A stretch of DNA of 64,000 bases from Proteles cristata cristata (GCA_017311185.1 JAESUZ010001069.1:690501-754500), one strand, 5' to 3'; positions 12,491 to 25,083 are shown, counted from the first letter of the stretch. Program-made: numbers and translations. The notes: generated from the sequence alone by a model not told the origin.

Positions 12491-14224
12491 GAGGCGGCAA
12501 GATGGCAGAGAAGTAGAGAGCTCCATACATTGCACTTGCCCCCATATCTCACACGGAAAAGATCTGAAGCCATAAGAAACCTTACAGAACCCAAGAGATT
12601 GGGAGAAAAAGGACGCAGAATCCACTGAGAAAGTCTTCTAACGTGAGTGCGAACTGGGAAAGATAAAATCGGGCTGGGATCAGAGACTCAGAGGGAGAGG
12701 GCAATCCCCCTCTGCGAGGAGTGAGAGGGGAAAGAGAGAGGCCGAAACTACTCAAGACATGGTTCCTGTTGCAGGAGAACAGAAAAACCTCCGCTCAGGG
12801 CACAGAAGGACCGTGGGGGCCAAATCCCTGCTGAACATGTCCCCGTGTACCAACTCGTCCCGGAGGGGCTGCACGCTGACCACTCTGTGCTCCTGGCTGG
12901 CTGGACCCCCAGAGGGAAGGCAAAGGGCTTAAAACTGGGAGATTGGCCAACGAATTCGTGTTTTGGGTGATGAGACACAGAGGGACCCGGTTTCCCCCTC
13001 TCCAGTGGGCCCAAGGCGCTCCCCAGGCACGCCCGCATCCTTGCTCATCAACCCAACCTGGAGGAGAAGGGAGCAGCAATTCTGGCTCCATCCCCAGGGC
13101 TAGGCAAGAGGCTTGGAATTGCCCTGAGGGAATCACCTGTGAGGTTGTGCCTACCACAATTTTAGTGGGGAGTGTAGACTGGGATTTGGAAACTAGGCCT
13201 GACCTGGGTTAAAGAGGTCGACCCACTTTGGCTGTGCCCCTGGCATGGGGAGTTTACACACCCAAAAAAGTGAGGTGCAGTGCTTGGTTCAAGAAGGGAC
13301 TGGAGCGCCACCACTCTCCTCCCCACAACTGCCAAGGCAGAACTCCCGCCTGACGCATTGGATCATACCACGCCCAGCCCTGCTAGAGAGTTGCCCTCCT
13401 CCTTTTTTTTCTTTTTTTTTCCGGAACACTGATTTGATTACTTCTGGTCACCCACTTGCTTAAACAGTCACATTTAGTCCATTCTGTAGATATAAATTCT
13501 ACACCTACCTACCTTTTCATCTCTTTCCCAGAGGAGTAATTAGACTGTATAGTTTCTCTGGATAACACCAGAGTCCTTCTCCCACCTCTCCAACCATATT
13601 CCACCCTTTAGCTCTTTGAAAAAAGCTTCTTATCCCTTCTGTCTGTTCATTCTATTTCCAATTTTGCCCAATCCCCGCCCTGTCTTCTCTCTCTTTCTCT
13701 ATGCTCTTCAGCGAGCACTGCATACACCCGGCTATTAAACTGTAGCTGGGAAATCCAGTTATATGCTTTAAACAGTTCTTTGTCCATCAGTTTTCTTCTT
13801 TTTTCCTTTTCTTTTCTCCTTTTTGGCTTTGTTATGTATTTTTAATTTTCTATTATTTCCCTTCCCTCCTTCATCTTTTCTCTTAACTTTTTCGTTTTCC
13901 CTCTCGGTTTGCATGTTCGTTGGATTTGTCTGTGCGTCTGTGTGCCTCTGCTCCCTGTGTGTTTGTCTGTCTGTTTTCTTCTCCAGGGCTACCTCAAGAA
14001 ACAAGCCAAAGTACACATGGTGGAGAGTCCCAACTATCACTACGAGTAGGAAAATAAAGTAACCAAGGTCTCAACAAGAGAGACCAAGAGATACCATTCA
14101 AAAAACACTTTCTGAAAGGATAGGCCATGGACAGTCAAAGAGTCTTCTTGGGTACAGCAGCACTCACAGGTGCAGAGAGCATAAGAAGTCTTTAACACTA
14201 ACAAGAGATAGAAAGCTAACTAAA

Positions 14225-14821
14225 ATGATGAAACGAAAGAGCTCTCCTCCAAAGAAACTCCAAGAAGAATTGACAGCTAAAGAACTGCTCAAAACAGATA
14301 TAAGCAGCATAACTGAAGAAGATTTTAGAACAATAATCATAAAATTAATAGCTGGGCTTGAAAAAAGCATAGGGAACATCAAAGAAACTATGGCTACAGA
14401 CAAAATGGAGAATATAAATAGGCATGAAGAATTAAAAAATACGATAAATGAGATACATAATAAATTAGAGGCCCCCAATGCAATGATTGAGGAGGCAGAA
14501 AGGAGAATAAGTGATGTAGAAGACACGATTATAGAAAAACAAGAAGCTGACAAAAAAAGAGACAAACTGATCCAGGAACAGGAAAGAAGAGTTCGAGAGC
14601 TCAGTGATACGGACAAACGCAACAATATCTATATCATAGGAATCGCAGAAGAGGTAGAGAGAGGGAAAGGTACTGAAGGAGTCCTGGAACAAATTATAGC
14701 AGAGAGAGTGCATTGCACTCCAGGCCTATTTCAAGGAACTAAAAAGAACGGAAGTCCAAAATCTAACAGCTCTCCTGAAGGAACTAGAGGCAGAGCAACA
14801 ACAACGCCCCAAACCCAGTAG
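14225..14821 (+). pseudogene. L1 ORF1 remnant fused to out-of-frame ORF2 sequence
   Basis: The 198-codon frame begins with an ORF1 N-terminal half: a Lys/Glu-rich coiled coil (residues about 15-130). L1 ORF1 makes the RNA-binding trimer of the retrotransposition particle. The C-terminal RNA-binding domain is absent because of the internal deletion. From about residue 160 the frame reads ORF2 DNA out of frame, so the last 40 residues are meaningless. Confidence 0.85.
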
Positions 14822-15079
14822 AAGAAGAGAAATAGGAAAAATCTGAGCAAAAATAAACAACATAGAGACCAAAGAAACAATTCAACAGATCAATGAAACC
14901 AAGAGTTGGTTTTTTGAAAAAATAAACAAAATTGACAAACTCTAGCCAGGCTTCTCAAAAAGAAAAGAGAGAGCACCCAAATAGACACAATCATGAATGA
15001 AAATGGACTTATTACACCCAACCCCTCAGAAATATAAGCAATTATCAGGGAATACTATGAAAAATTATATGCCAACAAA

Positions 15080-17846
15080 TTGGACAACTTAGAAGAAATG
15101 GACAACTGCCTAAACAAACATTCACTACCAAAATTCACATGGGAAGAGATAAGAAATCTTAACAGACCCATACCTAGTGAAGAAATCGATTCAGTGATCA
15201 AAAATCTCCCAACAAATAAGATCCCTGGACCTGATGGCTTCCCTGAGGAATTCTACCAGATGTTTAAAACAGAATTAATCCCAATTCTTCTCAAGCTATT
15301 CCAAAAAATAGAAATCGAAGGAAAACTCCTGTACTCATTTTATGAAGCCAGCATCACTCTGATTCCCAAGCCAGACAGAGACCCAGCTAAAAAGGAGAAC
15401 TACAAATTAATATCCTTGATGAATACAGATGCAAAAATCCTCAACAAGGAATCTGCAAATCGAATTCAATAGCACATAAAAAGAATTATCCATCAAGATC
15501 TAGTGGGATTCATTCCTGGGTTACAGGGCTGGTTCAACATTCGCAAATCAATCAATGTGATACATCACACCAACAGAAGAAAAGGTAAAAACCATACGAT
15601 CCTGTCGATAGATGCAGAAAAAGCATTTGACAAAATACAGCATTCCTTCTTAAAAAAGACTCTAGAGACAGTCGGGATAGAAGGAACCTACTTAAACATC
15701 ATCAAAGCCATCTATGAGAAGCCCTCAGCTAACATCATCCGCAACGGGGAAAAACGGAGAGCTTTCCCCCTGAGATCAGGAACACGACAGGGATGTCCAC
15801 TCTCACCACTGTTGTTTAACATAGTGCTGGAAGTCCTAGTATCAGGCATCAGACAGCAAAAAGAAATCAAAGGCATCAGAATTGGCAAAGAAGAAATCAA
15901 ACTTTCACTTTTCGCAGATGACATGATACTCTACATAGAAAACCCGACAGACTCCACCAGAAGCCTACTAGAACTGATCCAAGAATTCAGCAAAGTTGCA
16001 GGGTACAAAATCAACATACAGAAATTGGTCGTATTTTTATACACCAATAATGAAGCAACAGAAAGAGAAATCAAGAAACTGAGCCTATTCATAATTGCAC
16101 AAAAAATCATAAAATTCCTCTGAATAAACCTAACCAAGGATACAAGAGATTTGTATGATGAAAACTATAGAAAACTTATGAAGAAATTGAAGAAGACACA
16201 AAGAAATGGAAAATCATTCCATGTAATGGACCGGAAGAATAAATATAGTTAAAATATCATTACTACCCAAAGGCATCTACACATTCAATGCAGTTCCAAT
16301 CAAAATTGTACCAGCATACTTCTCAAAACTAGAACAAAGTATCCTAAAATTTGTATGGAACCACAAAAGACCCCGAATAGCCAAAGTAATACTGAAGAAT
16401 AAAACCAAAGCGGGAGGTATCACCATCCCAGACTTTAGCCTCTTCTACAAAGCTGTCGTCATCAAGACAGTATGGTTTTGGCATAAAAACAGACACATAG
16501 ACCAATGGAACAGAATTGAGAACTCAGAAGTGGACCCAAATGTATACAGCCAACTAATCTTCGACAAAGCAGGAAGGAATATCCAATAGAAAAAAGACAG
16601 CCTCTTTAACAAATGGTATTGGGAGAACTGGACAGCAACAGGCAGAAGAATGAAACTAAATCCTTTTCTCACACCATACACAAAAATAAACTCAAAATGG
16701 ATAAAGGACCTTAATGTGAGACAGGAAACCATCCAAACCCTAGAGGAGAAAGCAAAAAACAACCTCCTTGCCTTCCTCCACAGAAATTTCTTACTTGACT
16801 CATCCTCAAAAGCAAAAGAATCAAGAGCAAAAATAAACTGTTGGGACCTCATCAAGATTAATCTTCTGCACGGCAAAGGAAACAGTCCATAAAACTAACA
16901 GGTAACCGACAGAATGGGAAAAGATAGTTGCAAATGACATATCAGATAAAGGGTTAATATCCAAAACCTATAAGGAACTCCCCAAATTCCACAGCCGAAA
17001 AGCAAACAACCCAGTAAAGAAATGGGCAGAAGATATGAATAGACACTTCTCCAAAGAGGACATCCAGATGGCCAACAGACACATGAAATGATGCTCAGCA
17101 TCCCTCCTCATCAGGGAAATAGGAATCAAAACCACACTGAGATACCACCTCACGCCAGTCAGAGTGGCTAAAATGAGCAAATCAGAGAACTCTAGATGCT
17201 GGAGAGGATGTGGAGAAACGCGCACCCTCTTACACTGTTTTTGGGAATTTAAACCTGTGCAGCCCCTCTGAAAGACTGTGGAGGTTCCTCAAAAAGTTAA
17301 CAATGGAACTCCCCTATGACCCAGCAATAACATTGATAGGAATTTACCCAAGGGATAATAGGAATGCTGATGCATAGGAGCATATGTACCTCAATGTTCA
17401 TAGCAGCACTCTCAACAATAGCCAAAACATGGAAAGAGCTTAAGTGTCCATCAACGGACGAATGGATCAAGAAGATGTGGTTTCTCTATACGATGGAATA
17501 CTACATGGCAATGAGAAAGAATGAAATCTGGCCATGTGTAGCAACGTGGACGGACGTTGAGGGTGTTATGCTGAGCGAAATAAGTCAGGAAGAGAAGGAC
17601 AAATACCATGTTTGCACGTATAGGAGGATTAGGAGTAACTTAATGGAGGACCATGGGGGAGAAGAAGGGGGAAAATGGTGGGGGAGAGGGAGAGAGGCAA
17701 ACCATGAGAGACTCTTGAATGCTGAGAACAAACTGAGGACTGATTGGTGTGTGCGAGGAGAGGGGAGATGGACATGGAGGAGGGCACTTGTGGGGATGAG
17801 CACTGTGTATTATAAGGAAACCAACTTGACAATAAACTATTTGTAA
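15080..17846 (+). pseudogene. L1 ORF2 remnant (reverse transcriptase and C terminus)
   Basis: ORF2 encodes endonuclease plus reverse transcriptase. The endonuclease half is deleted. Two long frames (15080-15472 and 15503-16123) carry RT text: [25 protein letters not shown] and the catalytic FADD at about 15916-15927. An in-frame TAG at about 15470 and further stops and frameshifts after 16123 kill it. The C-terminal Trp/Cys-rich part is at 17150-17600. Confidence 0.88.
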
Positions 17847-17923
17847 AAAATATAATAATATAAAAAAATTTTCAAGAAAAAAAGAAATGAATAAAAATTG
17901 AAAAATAAAGAAGATGTGTTATA

Positions 17924-18260
17924 TAGAGAGAGTGGAATTTTACTTGGCGATCAGAAGGAATAAATTCTTGTCATCTGCAACATCATGCATTGAATTAGAG
18001 TGTATTATGTTGATTGAAATAAATCAGTTAGAGAAAGAGAAATATCTATAATTTCACTCATATGTAGAATTTAAGAAACTAAGCAGGTGAACATAGGGGT
18101 AGGGAAGGAAAAATAAGATAAGAACAGCGAGAGAGGCAAACCATAAGAGAGTCTTAAACACAGAGAACAAGAGAGTTGCTGGAAGGGAGATGGGTGGAAG
18201 GATGGGCTAAATGGATGATGGGCATTAAGCAGGACACTTGTTGCTATAGTATGAGCGTTA
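17924..18260 (+). mobile_element. Old L1, 3' part of the interrupted copy
   Basis: It continues the element left at 12490. The ORF2-end text TGGAATTTTACTTGGCGATC leads to the 3' UTR (GAGAGGCAAACCATAAGAGA, GGATGATGGGCATTAAG). It ends about 18250 in A-rich text. Confidence 0.8.
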
Positions 18261-18269
18261 AAAGAAAAG

Positions 18270-19471
18270 AATATTAAAAATAACTATAGCTACTATAATA
18301 TACAATAGAAATAGAGGTAAATTATGATATTAAAAATGTAAAAGGAGGAAGCAAAAGGGGAGACCCTTTGTAGGCAATGAAAACTAAATTGCTATCAACA
18401 TAAAACAGACTTTTATTTATGACATGTATTTTATAAGCCTCATGATAACCACAAATCAGAAACATAGAGTAGATTCACAAAAGATAAAGGAGAAACAGAG
18501 CATATCACCACAGAAAGTAACAAATTTACAAAGGTACTCAGAAACAGAAGGAAAAAGAAACAATGGAAATATAAAGCAATAAGAAAGAAATTAATAGGAT
18601 GGTATTAATAGATCCTTACATACCAATAATCATTCCTAATGTAAATGCATTGAACTCACCAATCAAAAGGCACAGAATGGCTAGATGGATTGAAAAAAAA
18701 AAAAGAAGACCCAAGTATATGACGTCTATAAGAGCCACTTCAGCTTTAAGGAGACATATAGGTTCAAAGTGAAGAGACAGAAAAAGATACTCCATGCAAG
18801 TTGAAACCAAAAGAACGTGGTGGGTACCTTTACTAATCCCAGACAAAATACACTTTAAACCAAAAATGGTAATAAGAGACAAAGAAGGTCCATATATAAT
18901 GATAAAGGGGCCTATTCATCAAGAATATATAAAAATCATAAAAAGATAAGTACCCAACATCAGAGTACCTAAATATATTAAGCAAATACTAACATATCAG
19001 AAGGCAGAAATAGACAATACAGTAAGAATGGAACATCAATACCCCACTTTCAGCAATGGGTAGATTATCCAGATAGAAAATCCTCCAGGGAACATTGGTT
19101 TTGAAATACACATTAGACCAAATCGACCAAACAAACACTTTTAGAATATTCCATGCAAGAGGAGCAGAACATATTCCTCTCAAGAACACATGGAACAGAA
19201 TAGATCATATGATAGAACACGAAACAAGTCTCAGGAAATTTAAGATTAAAATCATATCCAGTGTCTTTTCTGACTACAATGGTATGGAACTAGGAATCAA
19301 CAGGAGGAGAGGTGGAAAATCTATACATATATGGGAATTAACCAACCCACTCCTGAACAACTGATGAGTCAAAGGAAAACTGGAAGGGAAATAGAAAAAT
19401 ATCTCAAAACAAATGAAGGAGGAAACACAACACACCATAACCTATGGGATGCTTTAAAAATAGTTCTGAGA
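18270..19471 (+). mobile_element. Old L1, ORF2 endonuclease region
   Basis: After an A-rich start, ORF2-like text follows (about 18600-19460), including CATTGAACTCACCAATCAAAAGGCA and CTTTTCTGACTACAATGGTATGG, which match the endonuclease-region order of the L1 at 36360-37080. No intact frame. A SINE interrupts it at 19472. Confidence 0.75.
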
Positions 19472-19694
19472 AGGGGCGCCTGGGTGGCTTAGTCGGTTAA
19501 GCGTCCGACTTTCGCTTAGGTCATGATCTCGCGGTTAGTGGGTTCGAGCCCCGCGTCGGGCTCTGTGCTGACTGCCAGCTCAGAGCCTGGAGCCTGTTTC
19601 AGAGTCTCTATCTCCCTCTCTCTCTGACCCTCCCCTGCTCGCGCTGTCTCTCTCTCTCTCCTAAAAATAAATAAAACATTAAAAAAAAATTAAA
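19472..19694 (+). mobile_element. Young SINEC copy with clear target-site duplication
   Basis: Near-consensus copy: GGGGCGCCTGGGTGGCTTAG start, GGGTTCGAGCCCCGCGTCGG block, TC-rich run and AAATAAATAAAACATT tail. A 16-bp duplication AAAAATAGTTCTGAGA flanks it (19456-19471 and 19695-19710). Confidence 0.95.
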
Positions 19695-19710
19695 AAAAAT
19701 AGTTCTGAGA

Positions 19711-21176
19711 GGGAGCTTTATAGCTATAAATAGGCATATTAAGGAAATATAAAAGTTCAAATAAAAACCCTGCCTTTACACCTCAAGGACTAGAAAAGAA
19801 TAAACGAAGCCCCAAATTAGTAGAAGGAGGGAAATAACAAAGACCAAAATGGAAATAAATGAAATAGCAGAAAAATAGTAGAAGAATCAATGAATTAAAC
19901 AGCTGATTTTACAAGAAAGACAAACAAAATTGACAAGCCTTTAGTTAGACTAGGACAAAAGGACTCGAGTACATAAAATCAGAAATAAAAGAGGAGTCAT
20001 TAAATCTAACAGCACAGAAATGCAAAGAACCATAGGAGATTATGATTGAACAATTATACACCAATGAACTGGATAGCCTAAAAGAAATGAATATATTCTT
20101 AGAAACATACCAACCACCAAGACTAAATCAAGAAGAAATAGAAAATCTGAACTAACCAGTAATGAATAAGGAGATGGTATTGATAACCAGACTCTCTAGA
20201 CATAGCACACTCTGGGACCAAATGTCTTCACTAGTAAATTCTACCATACATTTAAAGAGGAATTAACACTAACCTTTTCGTACTCTTCCCAAAAAAATTA
20301 AAAGGAAAGAATACTCTCAAACTAATTTTATGAGATCAGCATTACTCCCATACCAAAGCCAGATAAAGACACTACAAGAATACTATAGACCAATATCCTT
20401 GATGAATATAGATGCAAAAATTCTCAACAAGATATTAGCAAACCTAATTTCAAAACACATTAAAGAGATCAAGAAAAATTAAAGACTAAAAGAAAATTGA
20501 AAAGTTATATCATGTCAGTTATACCTCAATTTAAAAATAGAAAAAAGACAAACTAAAGTATGGAAGAAAATATTTGGAATGTATATGTTTGACAATGAAC
20601 TGGTATCCAGATTATATAAAGACTCTTATAGGCCAACAGTATTCAACAGAATGTAATTAAGAGGGGCAAGAAGCTTGAACAGACAATTCACAAAATAATA
20701 CATTTAATGTTCAATAAGCAAATAAAAAATTGGTCAACATCAGTCATCAGGGAAATGCAAACTAAAACTGCAATAAGATAATACTCTTCATTAGAATGGC
20801 TAAAATGAAAAAGACTGACAATATCAATTGTCAAGGAGAATATAGAGCGACTAGAATTCTCATTACTGTTGATGGGAACTACTTTAGAAAATTGTTTGGA
20901 AATTTCATATGAGCTTAGACATGCACCCGCCACACAACTACGACATTTCATAGGTATGCATCTAAGAGAAATAAAAATCTATGTCCACACAAAGATTTTT
21001 ATATAGAGTTGACATCAGCTTTTTTCATAATAGCCCCAAATTGGAAATACCCTAAAATGTCCATCAGTAGGTAAATAGAGAAACATAATATGGTATACAG
21101 TGAAATGCTATTCAACGATACAATTGAATAACTACTCATACTTGCAATGATATGGTTGAATTTAAAAATTATGCTG
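19711..21176 (+). mobile_element. Old L1, ORF2 reverse-transcriptase to 3' region, decayed
   Basis: This continues the copy that starts near 18270. RT-region text (GCATTACTCCCATACCAAAGCCAG, TTGATGAATATAGATGCAAA) gives way at about 20470-20540 to an abrupt join with ORF2 C-terminal text, so another deletion is likely. All frames are broken. Two SINEs interrupt the copy at 21177. Confidence 0.7.
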
Positions 21177-21366
21177 GGCAGTGGCTGGGTGGCTCAGTCA
21201 ATTAAGTGTCTGACTCTTGATTTTGGCTCAGGTCATGATATCATAGTTCATGAGATCAAGTCCCATTTTGGGCTCCATTCAGTCAGCGCAGAGCCTACTT
21301 AAAATTCTCTCTCCCTCTTTCTCTGCCCCCTCCTCCTTCTCTCTCCCTCTCAAAAAATAAATAAAT
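21177..21366 (+). mobile_element. Older SINEC copy
   Basis: Starts GGCAGTGGCTGGGTGGCTCA, with a diverged tRNA-like block and a CT-rich run, and ends AAAAAATAAATAAAT. Its tail is followed directly by a second SINE. The pair shares one outer duplication TAAAAATTATGCTG (21163-21176 and 21609-21622). Confidence 0.85.
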
Positions 21367-21608
21367 AGGGGTGTCTGAGTGGCTCAGCTGATTAAGTATC
21401 AAGCTCTTGACTTTGGCTCACTTTGTGATCTCATGGTTCGTGGGTTTGAACCCCACAACAGTCTCTAAACTGGCAGTGTGGAGCCTGCTAGGGATTCTCT
21501 CTCTTTCTCTCTCTCTCTCTGTCCCTGACCTGCGTGTATGCTCGCTCGCTCTCTCAAAAAAAAAAAAAAAAAAACTTAAAAATAAATAAACTTGAAAAAA
21601 TAAAAAAA
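21367..21608 (+). mobile_element. Second SINEC inserted in the tail of the first
   Basis: Starts GGGGTGTCTGAGTGGCTCAG at about 21368, with GTTCGTGGGTTTGAACCCC and a long A tract (about 21557-21575). Its position at the A-rich end of the upstream SINE, inside the shared outer duplication, suggests it used that tail as its target. Confidence 0.88.
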
Positions 21609-21622
21609 TAAAAATTATGCTG

Positions 21623-21664
21623 TGCGAAAGAAGCCATCAACAAAATAACACATAATGTAATATC

Positions 21665-21699
<35 letters not shown>

Positions 21700-21935
21700 G
21701 CAAACTAATTTATAGTAACTAAAATCAGTAGTTTCCTGGGGGTGGGACAGAGGGAGGGATGGACTGCAAAGGAGCACTAAGAACCTTTTAGGATGATGAA
21801 AATGCTTTGTATATTGATTGTAGGAATGGTTTCAAGGTTTCAGTGGTTTCAAGTTGGTAAAATTCATCAAAATATGGAAGGATGCATTTTATTGTGCACG
21901 AATTACTTCTCAATAAAGTTGACATAAAAACTTTC
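21623..21935 (+). mobile_element. Old L1 3' end with (GT)n
   Basis: The L1 resumes after the SINE pair. A (GT)15-like run lies at 21667-21696. After it comes 3' UTR-like text ending CAATAAAGTTGACATAAAAA, which includes a polyadenylation-like AATAAA. Confidence 0.65.
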
Positions 21936-22149
21936 TGTCCTCTAAATTTTGCTCATACAGAGATAAGTATGGGTCTGCTTGGGTCTTGATTTTTATATCT
22001 TGAGTATAAAATATATTGAGTGTCTTACATTCATGGGTGCTTTGCTTTGGACAAGAAAACCATTCTTCCCATTCCATTTAAATGAAAATTGGACCCTGCC
22101 TCCTCCACAATATTTTATCTTCCTTATAGTCTTTTTCATGACAGATTTC
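21936..22149. other. Unassigned sequence
   Basis: No gene or repeat recognised between the L1 3' end and the purine microsatellite. Confidence 0.4.
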
Positions 22150-22202
22150 GAAAGAAAGAAAGAGAGAGAGAGAGACAGAAAGAAAGAAAGAAAGAAAGAA
22201 AG

Positions 22203-22241
<39 letters not shown>

Positions 22242-22245
22242 AAAA

Positions 22246-22325
<80 letters not shown>

Positions 22326-22336
22326 GAAAGAAAGAA

Positions 22337-22396
<60 letters not shown>

Positions 22397-22399
22397 AAA
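22150..22399 (+). repeat. (GAAA)n purine-only microsatellite, about 250 bp
   Basis: Almost every base is A or G: GAAA units with GA-rich interruptions near 22161-22176 and 22231-22250 and small phase slips near 22325 and 22336. The long KERKKER-type frames it yields on either strand are artefacts of the repeat. Confidence 0.97.
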
Positions 22400-23039
22400 A
22401 CTTGAAATTTAGCACTTCTGGCTGAATAAATATTTGTTAAGGACATAAACTGGTAAGTGCATGGAATGCACTTATTAGTTAGTCCCACTTCTGCGCTCAC
22501 AATTTTCTGCAAAGAGTCTTTTGAAGCCTTATTAATATATTCCAATTACCCAGTCTAGGACGTCTGTCCAATAAATTTTTCCTACTCACTCCAGTCCAGA
22601 GACCTTCTCTTTGTTTACTATCTCTCCTCTCCTACCCATCACCATAATGTGCCTTTAAATGAACTAGATCACACAAGTACCATGGATCAGAGGCTTAGCA
22701 AAGATATGTTTAAAATTCCAGCATCTGTTTCACAAATATTTATTGAGGCTTTCCAACATGCCTGGAGCTATTCTGGTGCTGTGAGTTGACTGATGAATAA
22801 GACAGGCTAGATCTCTGCCCTTGTGGAGTTTCCTGGTTGAAGGAAGCAGACCATGAATTTGTAAACATTTGAATAGGCAAAATAACCTCAGATTGTTTTA
22901 AGTGCTAAGAAAGAAATAACCAGGTAGTAGGGAAAGTAATTTGAGGTTACATTCAATCATGTGGTTAGAGAATATGTGTTTCAGGAATTGTGTCCTTGCT
23001 GCTCATTATGAGCTACTTGAGGCTCTTCTGGAAATGTCC
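22400..23039. other. Mostly unique; possible L2 fragment at 22730-22920
   Basis: No gene seen. The stretch AAATATTTATTGAGGC...GGAGCTATTCTGGTGCTG...GACAGGCTAGATCTCTGCCCTTGTGGAG follows the order of the ancient LINE-2 3' end (Smit-type repeat knowledge), strongly diverged. The rest is unassigned. Confidence 0.5.
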
Positions 23040-23757
23040 ATCCTATAACAGTTTCTATAAAATTTCATGATCCAGCATTACTACACACTTCTGAGTGTTT
23101 ATCCAAAGGAAAATACTAACTCCAAAAGATCTATGCCCTCATGTTCACTGCACCAATAGAGTAGCCAAAACATGGAAATGACCTATGTATCCATTGATGG
23201 ATGGATGGCTAAAGAATATCTGGTATATAGATAATAGAATATTATTCAGCTGTGAAAAAGAAGGAAATCTTGCCATATGCAACAACATGGATGGACCCTG
23301 AGGGCATTAGGTTAAATGAAGTAATTGAGACAGAAAAAGACAGGTATTATATGATCTTACTTATATGTAGAAATTAAAAAACAAAGAACTGAACTGATAA
23401 TAGATACAAAGAACAGATTGGTGGTTGCCAAAGGTGGGAGGATTGGGGGATGGACAAAAGGGTGAAGGGAGCCGAAAGAGACAATCTTCCGGTTATACAA
23501 TGAATGAGTCCTGGGTATGCAATGCATGTATAACATGGTGATTATAGTTGATGATGCAGTATTGTATATTGAAGGTTGCTGAGAGAGTATACCTTGAAAG
23601 TGTTCATCACAAGAAAAATAATTATAACTATATATGTAACGCAATGTAAGCTAGATTTATGGTTGTGATCTTTTTTCAATATATACATACATTGAACCGT
23701 GTGCAACCGATACCAATATAATGTTACATGTCAGTTATATCTCAATTTTTTAAAATA
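23040..23757 (+). mobile_element. Old L1 3' end
   Basis: ORF2-end text (CCAAAACATGGAAATGACCTATGTATCC, ATTATTCAGCTGTGAAAAAG) runs into a 3' UTR ending TGTCAGTTATATCTCAATTTTTT. It meets the 3' side of an opposite-strand L1 at 23758, so the two are tail to tail. Confidence 0.8.
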
Positions 23758-24660
23758 GGGAGGTGTGATACTTTCAGCTTTGTTCTTTTTTTCCTCAATA
23801 TTGCTTTGACTATTTGGGGTCTGTTTGTGGTCCCATACAAACTTTAGGATTTTTTTCGATTCTAATTCTATGAAGAATATGAATGGTGTTGTTGCTTTGG
23901 GTGATATGAACATTTTAACAATATTAATTCTTTCAATCTGTGAGCATGGTGTATATTTCCATTTATTTGTGTTGTTTTCAAATTCTTTAATCAACGTCTT
24001 ATAGTTTTCAAATTATAAATGGAATTGTTTCCTTAATTTCCATTTCTGCTCTTTTATTAGTTGTGTATAGAAACACAGCAGATTTCTGTATGTTGATTTT
24101 GTTTTCTGTAACTTCACTGAATTCATATATTAGTTCTAATAGTTTTTTGGTGGATCCCTTAGGATTTTCTATATATGATATCATGTCATCTGCAAATAGT
24201 GACCGTTTTACTTTTCCTTACCAATTTGGATGCCTTTCATTTTTCTTCTGCCTGATTGCTATGGCTAGGACTTCCAGTACGATAATGAATAAAAGTGGTG
24301 AGAGTGGACATCCTTGTCTTGTTCCTGATCTTAGGAGGAAGAGCTTCCTGCCTTTCACCATTGGGTATGATGTTAAGCTGTGGTTTCTTATATACGGCCT
24401 TCATTGTGTTTTTGAGGTATGTTCTCTCTATACCCAGTTTGTTGAGAATGTTTATCATGAATGGATGTTGAATTTTATCACGTGCTTTTTCTGCATCTAT
24501 TGAGAAGGTCATATGATTTTTATTCTTCATTTTGTTAATATGGAGTATCACACCGATTGATTTGCATATATTGAACCATGTTTGCATTCCTGGAATAAAT
24601 CTCACTTGATTGTGGTGAACTATTTCTTTAATGTATTGTTGAACTTGGTTTGCTAATATT

Positions 24661-24881
24661 TACAAAAATTTTAAAATGTTTATTTATTTTTGAGAGAGAG
24701 AGAGAGAGAGAGAAAATGCGAGTGGGGAAGGGGCAGAGAGAGAGGGAGACACAGAATCTGAAGCAGGTTCTAGGCTCTGAGTAGTCAGCACAGAGCCCAA
24801 CGTGGGGCTCGAAGTCACAAGCTGAGACATCATGACCTGAGCCAGTCGGACGCTTAACCAACTGAGCCACCCAGGCGCCCC
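24661..24881 (-). mobile_element. SINEC copy in antisense L1
   Basis: Antisense tail, (GA)n run, then CAACGTGGGGCTCGAAGTCA and ACCAACTGAGCCACCCAGG at its 5' end. GTTTGCTAA flanks it (24648-24656 and 24883-24891). Confidence 0.92.
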
Positions 24882-24945
24882 AGTTTGCTAAAGTTTTGTT
24901 GAGGATTTTTGCACCCATGTTCGTCAGGGATATTGGTCTGTAATT

Positions 24946-25083
24946 TCCTTCCTTCCTTCCTTCCTTCCTTCCTTCCTTCCTTCCTTCCTTCCTTCCTTCC
25001 TTCCTTTTTCTCTCTCTCCCTCCCTCCCCCCTCTCCCCTCCCCCCTTCCCTTCCCCTCCCTCTCTTCCTTCCTTCCTTCCTTC
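24946..25083 (+). repeat. (CCTT)n pyrimidine microsatellite
   Basis: About 16 CCTT units to about 25005, then C/T-only text and a second short CCTT run, all within ORF2 of the antisense L1. The opposite-strand KEGRKEG-type frame is repeat-derived. Confidence 0.95.

Larger units (their letters stand above)
12491..17907 (+). mobile_element. Younger L1 nested in the older L1, internally deleted
   Basis: It starts GAGGCGGCAAGATGGCAGAG and has a long GC-rich 5' UTR (to about 14220), ORF1, ORF2 and a 3' UTR with an A-rich end. A perfect 16-bp target-site duplication AAGAAGATGTGTTATA flanks it (12475-12490 and 17908-17923). An internal deletion at about 14713 fuses ORF1 to mid-ORF2; by comparison with the L1 at 33759-40402 about 1.4 kb is missing. 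Confidence 0.92.

Noticed and set aside
12748..13463. GC-rich frames as a CpG-island gene or promoter
   Set aside because: This is the 5' UTR of the nested L1. Its promoter activity is known for the family, but no separate gene is supported.
19472..19694. tRNA gene, because of the tRNA-like B box
   Set aside because: The tRNA-like part is the head of a SINEC element, with a tail and target-site duplication. The same holds for the other SINE copies.
21979..22545. Long frames on both strands rich in KERKKE or FFLSFFLS
   Set aside because: They are translations of the GAAA microsatellite, not proteins.
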